From positions 3,415,921 through 3,479,920 of the forward strand of contig NZ_CP121113.1 in assembly GCF_029581395.1 (NCBI RefSeq): DNA of 64,000 bases, read 5' to 3'. Within the stretch, counting starts at the first letter, position 1. Every line of letters begins with the position of its first letter. The DNA is from Roseinatronobacter sp. S2 (lineage in GTDB: Bacteria > Pseudomonadota > Alphaproteobacteria > Rhodobacterales > Rhodobacteraceae). Positions 34,690 to 43,011 of this stretch are shown in pieces. The position numbers and the translations under genes were made by a program. The notes under the pieces were generated by a model that was not told the origin of the DNA, searched no databases, and saw only the letters and a program-made list of their open reading frames with translations.

Positions 34690-34805
34690 ACGGTTACTGC
34701 AAATCTTCGGGGTTCAGGGCCGGGGGCGCGGAACACGGACTCAAGGTGCATCTTTCCTTGGCAGGGCGGCTGCTTCCAATGTGATGTCCCCTTGGGGAAA
34801 GGGGT

Positions 34806-35639
34806 TTACGCCCTCTCGTGGGCCTTTTGGGCGGGCTGTTCTGCTTTCCGGCCTTGGGTTGCGTCTGCATTCTCTGGTATGAACGGAAGAATCTGAAAAT
34901 CGTTTTGCGTTACCATAAGTGCGGTATTTTCTGGCACTTCTGTCCAGTCGTTTCCATTGTTATCCAGCGGTTCTGATACGATCAAAGTTCCTTCTGAAGA
35001 CTGCTGGTAATATAAAGATGGGGCGTGTTCATCAGACGCATATCGTGCCGCATAAAGCGACTGACCATCTGACCAGCAGGCGGTGAAGCGCATGTTTGGC
35101 GTTGCGTCGATATCGCGTGCAAGCGCTTCTATCTGTCGAACAGCGCGGGCCATTGCCCCCACGGGGGAGTCTTCCAAGCCCAATCCCATCGCGGTCAGGA
35201 ATAGTGCCTCACTGTCGGTCGCCCCAAAGCGGTGGGCATACAGCGCCTCATCAATGCCCATCTCAACGCGTCTGCGAAGCTTCCCGAACCCGCCCACCAT
35301 ACCGTTATGCATGAAAGACCAGCGACGCAGCGCGAAGGGGTGGCAATTATTGTAGCTGGTGGCACTGCCAGTCGATGCGCGGACATGCGCAAGAAATACC
35401 GGTGCCGCAATCTGCCGCGCGATTTGCAACAAATTCGGGTCAGACCAGGCCGGACGCGTGTCTTTGTATACCCCCGGTTCTGGAAGCGCGCCATACCACG
35501 CCACGCCCACGCCGTCAGCATTGATGGCGGTTTTGCAGCTATGCGCGTCCCGACTTTGATGAATGAGCGAATGCGCAGGACGGCTGATCAGGTCTTCCAT
35601 GAAAAGCGGCTTGCCAAGCCATGCAACCCATCTGCACAT
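34806..35639 (-). CDS. Class II glutamine amidotransferase (EgtC/YafJ-like)
   Basis: A 277-residue Ntn hydrolase. The start MCRWVAWLGKPL at 35639 puts Cys2 at the N-terminus after Met removal, which is the catalytic nucleophile. Family motifs follow: INADGVGVAWYG, FLAHVRASTGSATSYNNCHP and SFMHNGMVGGF. The pattern resembles EgtC, which removes gamma-glutamate in ergothioneine synthesis, as well as YafJ proteins. It starts one base after the stop of the class V PLP enzyme (TAATATG), so the two are coupled. No EgtB or EgtD is nearby, so ergothioneine synthesis itself is unlikely here. Confidence 0.85.
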   Translation of the reverse strand: MCRWVAWLGKPLFMEDLISRPAHSLIHQSRDAHSCKTAINADGVGVAWYGALPEPGVYKDTRPAWSDPNLLQIARQIAAPVFLAHVRASTGSATSYNNCHPFALRRWSFMHNGMVGGFGKLRRRVEMGIDEALYAHRFGATDSEALFLTAMGLGLEDSPVGAMARAVRQIEALARDIDATPNMRFTACWSDGQSLYAARYASDEHAPSLYYQQSSEGTLIVSEPLDNNGNDWTEVPENTALMVTQNDFQILPFIPENADATQGRKAEQPAQKAHERA

Positions 35640-35640
35640 A

Positions 35641-37119
35641 TTATGCCACCGCCGTTCTGGCACCTGAAGTGCTGTCGGTGGGCGCGAAACGCGCTGTGGC
35701 AAAATCTGCGGCATAGGCATCTGCCATCGGATGTGGGTTGCGGGCCAGTTCATCGACCGCCCTGATGATCAGATCCGCTTTTGCATCATCCAGCAGCACG
35801 CTGAAGTTCAGGCGCACCCAGCCCGGTTTGGCCATTTCATCGCCAGACAGAATTGCGTCGCGCATGGTATCGGACTGTGCGGCATCGATGTTCAGCAACC
35901 TATGGGCATAGGGGCCAGCGCAAGCGCAGCCGCCCCGCGCCTGAATCCCGTAGCAATCGCTTAGCATGCGCGTGAACAGCTGGTGATGGACATGGCCACC
36001 CCGCGCGTCCCGAACCCGAAACGCGAAGATCGGCAGCCGTGGTCCCTTGTCTATGCCCAGCAATTCCAGCCGGGGGTTTTTGGCCCAAGCCTGTTGGGCA
36101 CGGGCTGCAAAATCTGCGTGCCTTGTGTCCATCACTTGCTGACCAATCGCGTTTTTCACAATGAAGACCATCGCCGCGCGGATATCACCGACCACATTTG
36201 GTGTTCCGGCTTCTTCGCGTTCGACCAGCCCCTGCGCATAGACGTGTCCCCACGGGGACACGAACCGGACAGTGCCGCCACCGGGGTGCACCGGGCGGCT
36301 GCGGGACACCGCATCCTTTCTGACAATCAAAACACCCGACGCGCCCGGACCACCGATAAATTTATGCGGTGAAATCACGACCGCATCTATTGCACAATCG
36401 GTGCCGGCTTTCATGTCTATCGGCAGATAGGGGCCAGCACCCGCATAATCCCACATGCTAAGGACATCATGTGCATTCAACAGCCGTGTCACCGCATCGA
36501 CATCGGTGATGACACCGGTGACATTCGACGCGGCTGAAAATGCGCCGATCCGCAGATCGGCGCCGCGGGTTTCGGCCAGCGCGCGGGCCAGCGCGTCAAG
36601 GTCTGGTCCGCCCCCGGCCGCTTCGGGAATTTCGATGACGTCTGCGCCAGACTCTCGCCACGGGAGGATGTTGGAATGGTGCTCATAAGGCCCGACAAAC
36701 ACCACCGCACGCCCGTTGCGTGCCAATATATCGGGCACACCAAACAGATGGACCAGACGATTGATGCCCGCCGTGGCGCCTGCACCTGCGAAAATGACCG
36801 CATGATTGTCATCAGCGCCGGTCATCCGTGCAATGATACCACGCGCGGCGCGGCGCATTCTTGTCATTGTGGACCCGCAAAACGATGCTTCGGTATGGCT
36901 GTTGGCGTACCAGGGCAACACCTCGGTCATGACGAATTGTTCTACCTGTTCCAGTGCGCGCCCCGATGCGACGTAATCCGCATAGAGAAGGGGGTTGGTG
37001 CCAAAGGGGCCAGGCACGGGCATCCCGTCCCCGATCAGGCCGCGACGAAGCCAGCCTACCAGATCAGGACGATCAAAACGACGCGCAAAGCGATCAAGCG
37101 GGTTTTCGGCTGCGGTCAT
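35641..37119 (-). CDS. Class V aminotransferase-fold PLP enzyme (cysteine desulfurase/lyase-like)
   Basis: A 492-residue fold-type I enzyme. It shows NSHTEASFCGSTMTRMRRAA, the PLP-binding region AVIFAGAGATAGINRLVHLF, the cofactor Asp in SMWDYAGAGPYLPIDM, the Schiff-base Lys in ISPHKFIGGPGASGVLI, and a Cys-rich loop RGGCACAGPYAH near the C-terminus. At 492 residues it is longer than SufS/IscS or EgtE (about 400). Its reaction is unknown; a C-S lyase or desulfurase role fits the fold. The start at 37119 follows AAAGGAACC. It is the first gene of a two-gene operon with the EgtC-like protein. Confidence 0.85.
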   Translation of the reverse strand: MTAAENPLDRFARRFDRPDLVGWLRRGLIGDGMPVPGPFGTNPLLYADYVASGRALEQVEQFVMTEVLPWYANSHTEASFCGSTMTRMRRAARGIIARMTGADDNHAVIFAGAGATAGINRLVHLFGVPDILARNGRAVVFVGPYEHHSNILPWRESGADVIEIPEAAGGGPDLDALARALAETRGADLRIGAFSAASNVTGVITDVDAVTRLLNAHDVLSMWDYAGAGPYLPIDMKAGTDCAIDAVVISPHKFIGGPGASGVLIVRKDAVSRSRPVHPGGGTVRFVSPWGHVYAQGLVEREEAGTPNVVGDIRAAMVFIVKNAIGQQVMDTRHADFAARAQQAWAKNPRLELLGIDKGPRLPIFAFRVRDARGGHVHHQLFTRMLSDCYGIQARGGCACAGPYAHRLLNIDAAQSDTMRDAILSGDEMAKPGWVRLNFSVLLDDAKADLIIRAVDELARNPHPMADAYAADFATARFAPTDSTSGARTAVA

Positions 37120-37221
37120 GGTGTAGGTTCCTTTCGGCGTTGAACAGGTTCCTTTCAACTATGAACAATTCCAGCGATCATGCGACACGGTTTGTTCCAA
37201 TATAAATGCTATTTTGTGGTC

Positions 37222-37247
37222 AATACTGCACGATTTTACGCAGTATT
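37222..37247. promoter_or_regulatory. Inverted repeat upstream of the class V PLP enzyme operon
   Basis: AATACTGC at 37222-37229 and GCAGTATT at 37240-37247 form perfect 8-base arms around a 10-base spacer, about 100 bases before the start at 37119. The inner pattern TGCA-N2-ATTTT-N2-GCA resembles the site at 39180-39200 upstream of the RpiR gene. Apart from this, 37120-37492 shows no gene I can name. Confidence 0.5.
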
Positions 37248-37492
37248 CGATCAAATGATCCATGACCGCCGCGACGGGGGTTCGACCAGATGTTTTCGAA
37301 GTTTGTTTCATGGTGGGTGCATGGCACCCGGTCGCTATGTCAAACCGGGGTGATCGGGGACCAGCCCCAGGCCTTTGGCCCACGCGCGGCGGACAGGAGC
37401 TGTTCCAATGTATTTGATTCCACTGCCGGACAGGCAAACGTAGCTACATGCACAATCGATTGCCGAGGGCCAAAAGATCGCAAACGCGTCTA

Positions 37493-38284
37493 TCAGCGCG
37501 ATCTGTGATCGTAGCCTGCGGCAAGCCTGCGAAGGGCGCCAGCCAGCCGGAATGCCCATGCTTCGCGATCCTGACTGGTGGTCAAGGTGTCGTTGACAAT
37601 TTCCAACCCGCAGCCGGGCAGGCCAGTGTCCCAACAATGATAATCCAACGTAAAGGATGTGCCGCGAAAACCACAATACGGGCTGTTTTCGGCCAGTTTC
37701 AACATCGCATCACGGTCAAGCAAGCCCAGAATTCCGTCTGACAGGCGACGGTCGTGATGCCAGAATGTGCCCGCATCAATAACGCGGCGTTCAGTGCCCA
37801 ACTGGCGTGTGAAGCTGTGTAATGCCAGAAAAAACGGGGCCTTGTGACGGGTTTGCATCGCTGTCCACTGCCGATGAATTCTGCGATGATAGGGCCAGAA
37901 ATACCGGCTTTGCCGATCAGCGCGCAGTGTTGGCGTCAGTCCGATATTTCCGGGAACCGTGACGCCGTCGCTATGTTCGGGAATAGATGTCGGATCAGCA
38001 ATCCAGCGATTGCAATCAATCAGCAGCCGCGACTGGCGTGTAAGAATCGCAGGCGCGTCCAGCAAATGCGACAAGGCGCGCACAACCGGTGCGATGCCAA
38101 TATCAACGCCAATGTGACGTTCAAGCACCGACCCCGGCAGGCCCAACCCTCGACAGGTGTCCGGCAAAGTGGCGCTGGCATGGTCGCAGAGCAATAGTGC
38201 AGGGAAATTCCCCTGTGGATTCAGAACCTCAATAGCTTCAGTATATTCCGCAGCACTGGCAAGAGGGGCGGGGTCATGCTTCAT
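37493..38284 (-). CDS. N-formylglutamate amidohydrolase-family protein
   Basis: A 263-residue protein of the FGase/HutG2 family. It shows FPALLLCDHASATLPD near the N-terminus, HIGVDIGIAPVVRALSHLLD, the conserved LLIDCNRW segment, and FFLALHSFTRQL. The family hydrolyses N-formyl-L-glutamate to glutamate and formate, and some members act on other N-acyl amino acids. The start at 38284 has AGGAC upstream and overlaps the RpiR gene end. Other hut genes are absent, so histidine degradation is not supported. Co-transcription with rpiR is likely. Confidence 0.87.
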   Translation of the reverse strand: MKHDPAPLASAAEYTEAIEVLNPQGNFPALLLCDHASATLPDTCRGLGLPGSVLERHIGVDIGIAPVVRALSHLLDAPAILTRQSRLLIDCNRWIADPTSIPEHSDGVTVPGNIGLTPTLRADRQSRYFWPYHRRIHRQWTAMQTRHKAPFFLALHSFTRQLGTERRVIDAGTFWHHDRRLSDGILGLLDRDAMLKLAENSPYCGFRGTSFTLDYHCWDTGLPGCGLEIVNDTLTTSQDREAWAFRLAGALRRLAAGYDHRSR

Positions 38285-39155
38285 CGTTTGACTGTCCTGA
38301 TGTTGCGTCAGATTGGTCCCGTGCTGCATAGGCTTGGCGCATTGCTTCGATTGCAGAAAGCCTTTCACGCGCGCGATCAGGATTGCGCGCTGCGACGGCG
38401 GCAACCAGTGCCTCGGTCTGTGCAATGGCCGGAATCCATGAATCAAATAGGGTTTCGGATTCTACCGGTGATACCAATGTCTTGTCTGCAAAGCTGGCAA
38501 TCGGCGAACGCCAGCGATCAGTGAACAAGACAAGCCGCACGCGCCGTTGTGCCGCCAGACGTGCAAAACGGATGGTTTCGGGTTGATAGCGCCGGAAATC
38601 AAAAACAACCAATGTCACGCGGCTGTCATAGTCCACAAGTGTATCAGGCAGGGTCGGGGAACCCGGTTCAAGCAGATGAACCCCCGCACGAAGCTGCGCC
38701 AGATGCTGCGCCATGCGGGTCGCCAGAACCGCGCTGAACCGCCCGCCCAAAAAGTGGATCACGCTGCGTTCATCGGCCAGCAGATCCACGATCCCTTCAA
38801 AATCCCGTTCCACATAATTGGCCTGTGCTTGACCCAGTGACAGGGCAAGCATCTGCATATGCGCTTGATACAGTGAATGCTTCGCTTGCTGGCCCTGATC
38901 CTTGAACAAAGACAGAGGAGAGTTCAGGGTTTCCCCGATTTCGTCAATCAGGGATTTCTGAAATGCGGCGTATCCGCTGAATCCCAATTTATTGATAAAC
39001 CGAAGCACCGTCGGAATGCTGACTCCCGCATTGGCAGCAAGATCGGCCACGGTTGAAAGTCCGGCTGCCGGATAATTCGCAAGCAATATGCGGCTTATCC
39101 GTTGTTCCTTGTTGGTCAGGCGCAGATCATGTTCGGCAAGCAGGTTCTTCAGCAC
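38274..39155 (-). CDS. RpiR/MurR-family transcriptional regulator (HTH + SIS)
   Basis: A 293-residue regulator. The N-terminal RpiR HTH reads LTNKEQRISRILLANYPAAG, then NAGVSIPTVLRFINKLGFSG. A C-terminal SIS domain spans about residues 125-250 (VIHFLGGRFSAVLATRMAQH, VTLVVFDFRRYQPETIRFAR). It is divergent from the peptide-type ABC transporter at 39306 and overlaps the amidohydrolase gene downstream. It likely controls both directions. Confidence 0.92.
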   Translation of the reverse strand: MLKNLLAEHDLRLTNKEQRISRILLANYPAAGLSTVADLAANAGVSIPTVLRFINKLGFSGYAAFQKSLIDEIGETLNSPLSLFKDQGQQAKHSLYQAHMQMLALSLGQAQANYVERDFEGIVDLLADERSVIHFLGGRFSAVLATRMAQHLAQLRAGVHLLEPGSPTLPDTLVDYDSRVTLVVFDFRRYQPETIRFARLAAQRRVRLVLFTDRWRSPIASFADKTLVSPVESETLFDSWIPAIAQTEALVAAVAARNPDRARERLSAIEAMRQAYAARDQSDATSGQSNDEA

Positions 39156-39179
39156 TTGGCATTCCTTTGCATTGATCAG

Positions 39180-39200
39180 TATGCAATCATTTTGCGCATA
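39180..39200. promoter_or_regulatory. Candidate RpiR operator between rpiR and the transporter operon
   Basis: An imperfect palindrome with arms TATGCAA and TTGCGCATA occupies 39180-39200, 25 bases before the rpiR start. Its inner pattern TGCA-N3-ATTTT-N2-GCA is close to that at 37222-37247. The rest of 39201-39305 is AT-rich promoter-like DNA with no gene. Confidence 0.45.
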
Positions 39201-39305
39201 ATTTTCCTATTTGTATTAGAATATATATTTTTTGTTGACTGAAAAGCTAAAATGATGGAGGCATCAGGCAATAAGTTCAGAAACCCCTAGTCAGAGACAA
39301 AAACA

Positions 39306-40934
39306 ATGATCAGACAAATTTTGCCGTCCGCCTCTCTTGCCGTGGCTTGTGCATTTATGGCGTTGCCTGCTTCCTCCGAAACTCTGCGTTTTGCATCTCA
39401 GGGTGACATCCTGAGTATGGACCCCTACATCGTGGAAGAAGTCTTTACGTCGGGTTTTCTGGGGAATGTCTACGAGGGGCTGATCCGGCGCGACTCTGAC
39501 CTGGCGATCCAGCCTGCTCTTGCAGAAAGCTGGGAATTGCTGTCCCCGACACATTGGCGGTTTCATCTGCGGCAAGGGGTCGTCTTTCATGATGGCACAC
39601 CTTTTACAGCGGATGACGTGGTGTTTAGCGCCGAACGCGTGCGGTCCGGGGATTCCAATTTCAAGAACAGGCTTGCGGCAGATACCGAAGTCGTCGCGGT
39701 GGATGATTACACGGTTGACTTTATCACCAGCGAACCCAATCCAATCCTGCATTATACATGGGCAAACTGGTATATAATGTCGCGCAGCTGGGCCGAGGCG
39801 AAGAATGTTGGCAACCCGAACCGCGCAAGTCAGGAAGAAAGTTATGCCACACTACATGGCAACGGCACTGGGCCTTTTCGGCTGGTAACCCGCGAGCCTG
39901 GTGTTCGCACAATTCTTGAAGCAAGCGAGAATTGGTGGGGCGCTGATGAATACCCGACAAATCTGACGCGGGTTGAATATACACCTGTTCCCAATGCAGC
40001 CACGCGTGTTGCGGCGTTGCTGTCGGAACAACTGGATCTGGTTTTCCCCGTATCCACACAGGACATCGCCCGCGTCGAGGCGACGCCTGGTGCCCGGATC
40101 GAGGCCGGCCCCGAAGTGCGCACCATGTATCTTACTATGAACCAGTGGAAAGATACGTTGCCGGGACATAACGTCGAGGGGGAAAACCCGCTAAAGGACC
40201 GGCGCGTGCGCGAGGCCCTGTATCGTGCCATTGATATTGAAGCGATCCGTGATCGTATCATGCGCGGGCGTGCCACTCCGGCGGCGTTGATGGTGGCGCC
40301 GGGCGTGAACGGTTATTCGGATGATTTTGAACGTTACCCCTTCGACCCTGAGGCCGCCCGCGCCTTGCTGGCCGAAGCCGGGTATCCTGACGGTTTTGGC
40401 ATGACCTATCAGTGTTCGAATGACATGTATGTGAATGACGAGGCAATCTGTCTTGCGATTGCCAATATGCTATCACGCGTAGGTATTGATCTTCAGACCA
40501 ATGTGCATGCGCGCGCGCAATACCTTGAAGCGATCATGCCGCCTGCAATGGATTTCGGCCTTGCCATGCTGGGCACAACACCAGCCAGCCTTGACAGCCA
40601 TATCGCGCTTTATTCGCTGCATATGTGCCCGCGTGTGTCGGCAGATGCCCCGATCTGGGACCCGGAAACCCGCAGCGAGATCGTTGCCGGAAAATCCAAC
40701 TTCGGCGGGTATTGCAACCCCGAGATTGACGCGCTTGCCGACGCAATCCTGACCGAGACGGATGAGGACGCGCGCGCGGCCCTGATACATCAGGCCTGGA
40801 CGATCACAACGCAGGATGTTGCCTATATTCCGTTGCACCAATCCTGGGGCGCATGGGGACTGCGTGAAGATATAAGCGTGGAATTGCGTTCGGATAATAT
40901 TTTCGACTGGCGCTATGTCGTTATCGACAGATAG
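39306..40934 (+). CDS. Peptide-type ABC transporter solute-binding protein (family 5)
   Basis: A 542-residue exported protein with signal peptide ending near LPASSET. Family-5 landmarks are LRFASQGDILSMDPYIVEEV, ESWELLSPTHWRFHLRQGVV and FHDGTPFTADDVVFSAERVR, with the late AWTITTQDVAYIPLHQSWGA. It delivers substrate to the DppBC permeases encoded downstream. The stop is followed at once by a strong hairpin, then the permease genes. Confidence 0.92.
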   Translation: MIRQILPSASLAVACAFMALPASSETLRFASQGDILSMDPYIVEEVFTSGFLGNVYEGLIRRDSDLAIQPALAESWELLSPTHWRFHLRQGVVFHDGTPFTADDVVFSAERVRSGDSNFKNRLAADTEVVAVDDYTVDFITSEPNPILHYTWANWYIMSRSWAEAKNVGNPNRASQEESYATLHGNGTGPFRLVTREPGVRTILEASENWWGADEYPTNLTRVEYTPVPNAATRVAALLSEQLDLVFPVSTQDIARVEATPGARIEAGPEVRTMYLTMNQWKDTLPGHNVEGENPLKDRRVREALYRAIDIEAIRDRIMRGRATPAALMVAPGVNGYSDDFERYPFDPEAARALLAEAGYPDGFGMTYQCSNDMYVNDEAICLAIANMLSRVGIDLQTNVHARAQYLEAIMPPAMDFGLAMLGTTPASLDSHIALYSLHMCPRVSADAPIWDPETRSEIVAGKSNFGGYCNPEIDALADAILTETDEDARAALIHQAWTITTQDVAYIPLHQSWGAWGLREDISVELRSDNIFDWRYVVIDR

Positions 40935-40943
40935 AAAAGCAAC

Positions 40944-40978
40944 CTTATACGGCCCGCCAACAGGGCGGGCCGTATAAG
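40944..40978 (+). promoter_or_regulatory. Strong intra-operon stem-loop after the binding-protein gene
   Basis: CTTATACGGCCCGCC at 40944-40958 pairs perfectly over 15 bases with its complement at 40964-40978, with a 5-base loop, starting 10 bases after the stop. No T tract follows and the operon continues, so partial termination or 3' protection of the binding-protein mRNA is more likely than full termination. Such stems are common in transporter operons. Confidence 0.75.
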
Positions 40979-41090
40979 ACCCAACCGGCAGTTTGGCTGT
41001 TTGGGCCGTCCATTGCCGGAATTGCTGCCGCTGCCCGGCAGGCCCGGAACGACGGGCTGAAATCTTAACATCTATCATGATGGGGTCGGT

Positions 41091-42065
41091 ATGATCCGTT
41101 TCCTAATCCAGCGCCTAATGCAGGCCGCGACCGTTCTGATTGTTGTCGCATTATTAGCATTTGTCATGTTCCGCTTTGCTGGTGATCCGGTCGCACAGTT
41201 GATCAGCGAGGACACGAGTTTCGAGGATCAAGCAGCCCTGCGCGCAGCGATGGGGCTGGATGACCCTTTGGCATTGCAGTTTGTTCAATTCATCGGACGC
41301 GCGTTACAGGGTAACTTTGGCCTGTCCTACCAGATGGGACAGCCGGTCGCGTCGTTGCTGGCAGACCGTCTTCCCGCATCCATTGAATTGAGTCTGGTCG
41401 CTTTTGCACTGGCGCTGATAGTTGGCATTCCGATGGGGGTGTATTCAGGATTACGGCCGGATCACTGGCTGTCGCGGGTATTTATGATTGTATCCCTGGC
41501 AGGCATATCGCTTCCGACATTCCTGATCGGGATTATGCTGATTCTTGTGTTCGGGGTGGAACTTGGCGCATTCCCGACATTCGGACGCGGTGCAACTGTT
41601 GATCTGGGGTGGTGGACCACTGGTCTGCTAACTTTCTCGGGGTGGCATTCCATCTTGCTGCCAGCAGTGACGCTGGGCCTGTTTCAGATGACTTTTATCA
41701 TGCGGCTGGTGCGCGCTGAAATGCTGGAAGTGCTGCGCGCCGATTACATCAAATTTGCCCGCGCACGGGGTGTGTCCCGGCACCGTATTCATTTCAGTCA
41801 TGCGCTGAAAAATACGCTTGTGCCGGTTATGACGATTGCGGGCCTGCAACTGGGGTCAATCATTGCCTTCGGTATCGTGACCGAAAGCGTTTTCCAATGG
41901 CCGGGTGTCGGACTGTTGTTCATACAGGCGATCTCCACGGTCGATATTCCGATCATGTCCACCTACTTGCTGCTGGTCGCCATGATCTTCGTGACGATCA
42001 ACCTGATCGTCGATCTGTTGTATTTTCTCGTTGATCCGCGTCTGCGGGTCTCGAACAAGACATGA
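41091..42065 (+). CDS. ABC transporter permease (DppB-like)
   Basis: A 324-residue permease starting MIRFLIQRLMQAATVLIVVA. It shows the short periplasmic loop with VAQLISEDTSFEDQAALRAA, GNFGLSYQMGQPVASLLADR, and the EAA loop near YIKFARARGVSRHRIHFSHA followed by LKNTLVPVMTIAGLQLGSII. It ends FLVDPRLRVSNKT. It works with the DppC-like protein at 42073. Confidence 0.94.
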   Translation: MIRFLIQRLMQAATVLIVVALLAFVMFRFAGDPVAQLISEDTSFEDQAALRAAMGLDDPLALQFVQFIGRALQGNFGLSYQMGQPVASLLADRLPASIELSLVAFALALIVGIPMGVYSGLRPDHWLSRVFMIVSLAGISLPTFLIGIMLILVFGVELGAFPTFGRGATVDLGWWTTGLLTFSGWHSILLPAVTLGLFQMTFIMRLVRAEMLEVLRADYIKFARARGVSRHRIHFSHALKNTLVPVMTIAGLQLGSIIAFGIVTESVFQWPGVGLLFIQAISTVDIPIMSTYLLLVAMIFVTINLIVDLLYFLVDPRLRVSNKT

Positions 42066-42072
42066 GATCATC

Positions 42073-43002
42073 ATGAACCCTGACAGGCACCCCTCCCTTG
42101 TAATGCGGCTTATTGACAGTGATGCGGGATATAAGTTCCGCAAGTCACCTGTGACAATTCTGGCCGCGATCTGCGCTGTGGTGATGATTGGCGCAGCCAT
42201 CTTCGCGCCGCTTATCGCCCCCACAAACCCGTTCGACCGCGCATCTATCGACCTGATGAACTCGCTTATGCCGCCCGCATGGCAAAGCGGGGGTGATATG
42301 GCATTTCTGCTGGGAACGGATGATCAGGGGCGCGACATGCTGTCGGCCATCCTTTACGGCACGCGCACATCGGTCATGGTCGGTGCAATCTCTGTGGTTC
42401 TGGCGGTCAGCCTTGGCCTGCTGCTGGGGCTGTTGGCCGGGTATGTGGGCGGGCTGACGGATACCCTGATCATGCGGATCGTTGATATCCAGATGACCTT
42501 TCCCGCGATTATGGTTGCCCTGCTGATTGACGGGGTGACGCGCATCTTCCTGCCGCGCGATCAGCATGAGCATCTGGCGGTCTTCGTCATCATCCTTGCC
42601 ATGGCGCTGTCGATCTGGCCACAGGTGGCGCGCACAGTGCGCGCGTCGACCATGGTTGAAAAAAGCCGCGAATATGTGCAGGCCGCACAGGTTATCGGGC
42701 GCGGTCCGGCAATTATTATGGCGCGCCACATTCTGCCCAATGTCATGGGGCCAGTGCTGGTCATTGCAACAATAAATCTGGGCGTAGCGATCCTGGGCGA
42801 GGCAACGCTTAGTTTTCTTGGCTTGGGTGTGCCCGCAGGCGAGCCGTCACTGGGCACGCTGATCCGCATAGGCAATAATTTTATCTTTTCGGGCGAACGC
42901 TGGATGTTGATTTATCCGGGGCTGGCACTGGCGCTGCTGGTGCTGTCGGTCAACCTTCTTGGTGACTGGTTGCGCGATGTCCTTGACCCCAAGTTACGCT
43001 GA
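42073..43002 (+). CDS. ABC transporter permease (DppC-like)
   Basis: A 309-residue permease. It has the N-terminal helix PVTILAAICAVVMIGAAIFA, the signature FLLGTDDQGRDMLSAILYGT, the EAA loop YVQAAQVIGRGPAIIMARHI followed by LPNVMGPVLVIATINLGVAI, and the C-terminal LGDWLRDVLDPKLR typical of the family. The start at 42073 is 7 bases after the DppB stop, with GAGATC upstream. Confidence 0.94.
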   Translation: MNPDRHPSLVMRLIDSDAGYKFRKSPVTILAAICAVVMIGAAIFAPLIAPTNPFDRASIDLMNSLMPPAWQSGGDMAFLLGTDDQGRDMLSAILYGTRTSVMVGAISVVLAVSLGLLLGLLAGYVGGLTDTLIMRIVDIQMTFPAIMVALLIDGVTRIFLPRDQHEHLAVFVIILAMALSIWPQVARTVRASTMVEKSREYVQAAQVIGRGPAIIMARHILPNVMGPVLVIATINLGVAILGEATLSFLGLGVPAGEPSLGTLIRIGNNFIFSGERWMLIYPGLALALLVLSVNLLGDWLRDVLDPKLR

Positions 43003-43011
43003 GGCACTGCC

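Noticed and set aside
36000..37119. Reading the class V PLP enzyme as the housekeeping SufS/IscS
   Set aside because: No suf or isc genes are adjacent, the protein is about 90 residues too long, and it is paired with an amidotransferase.
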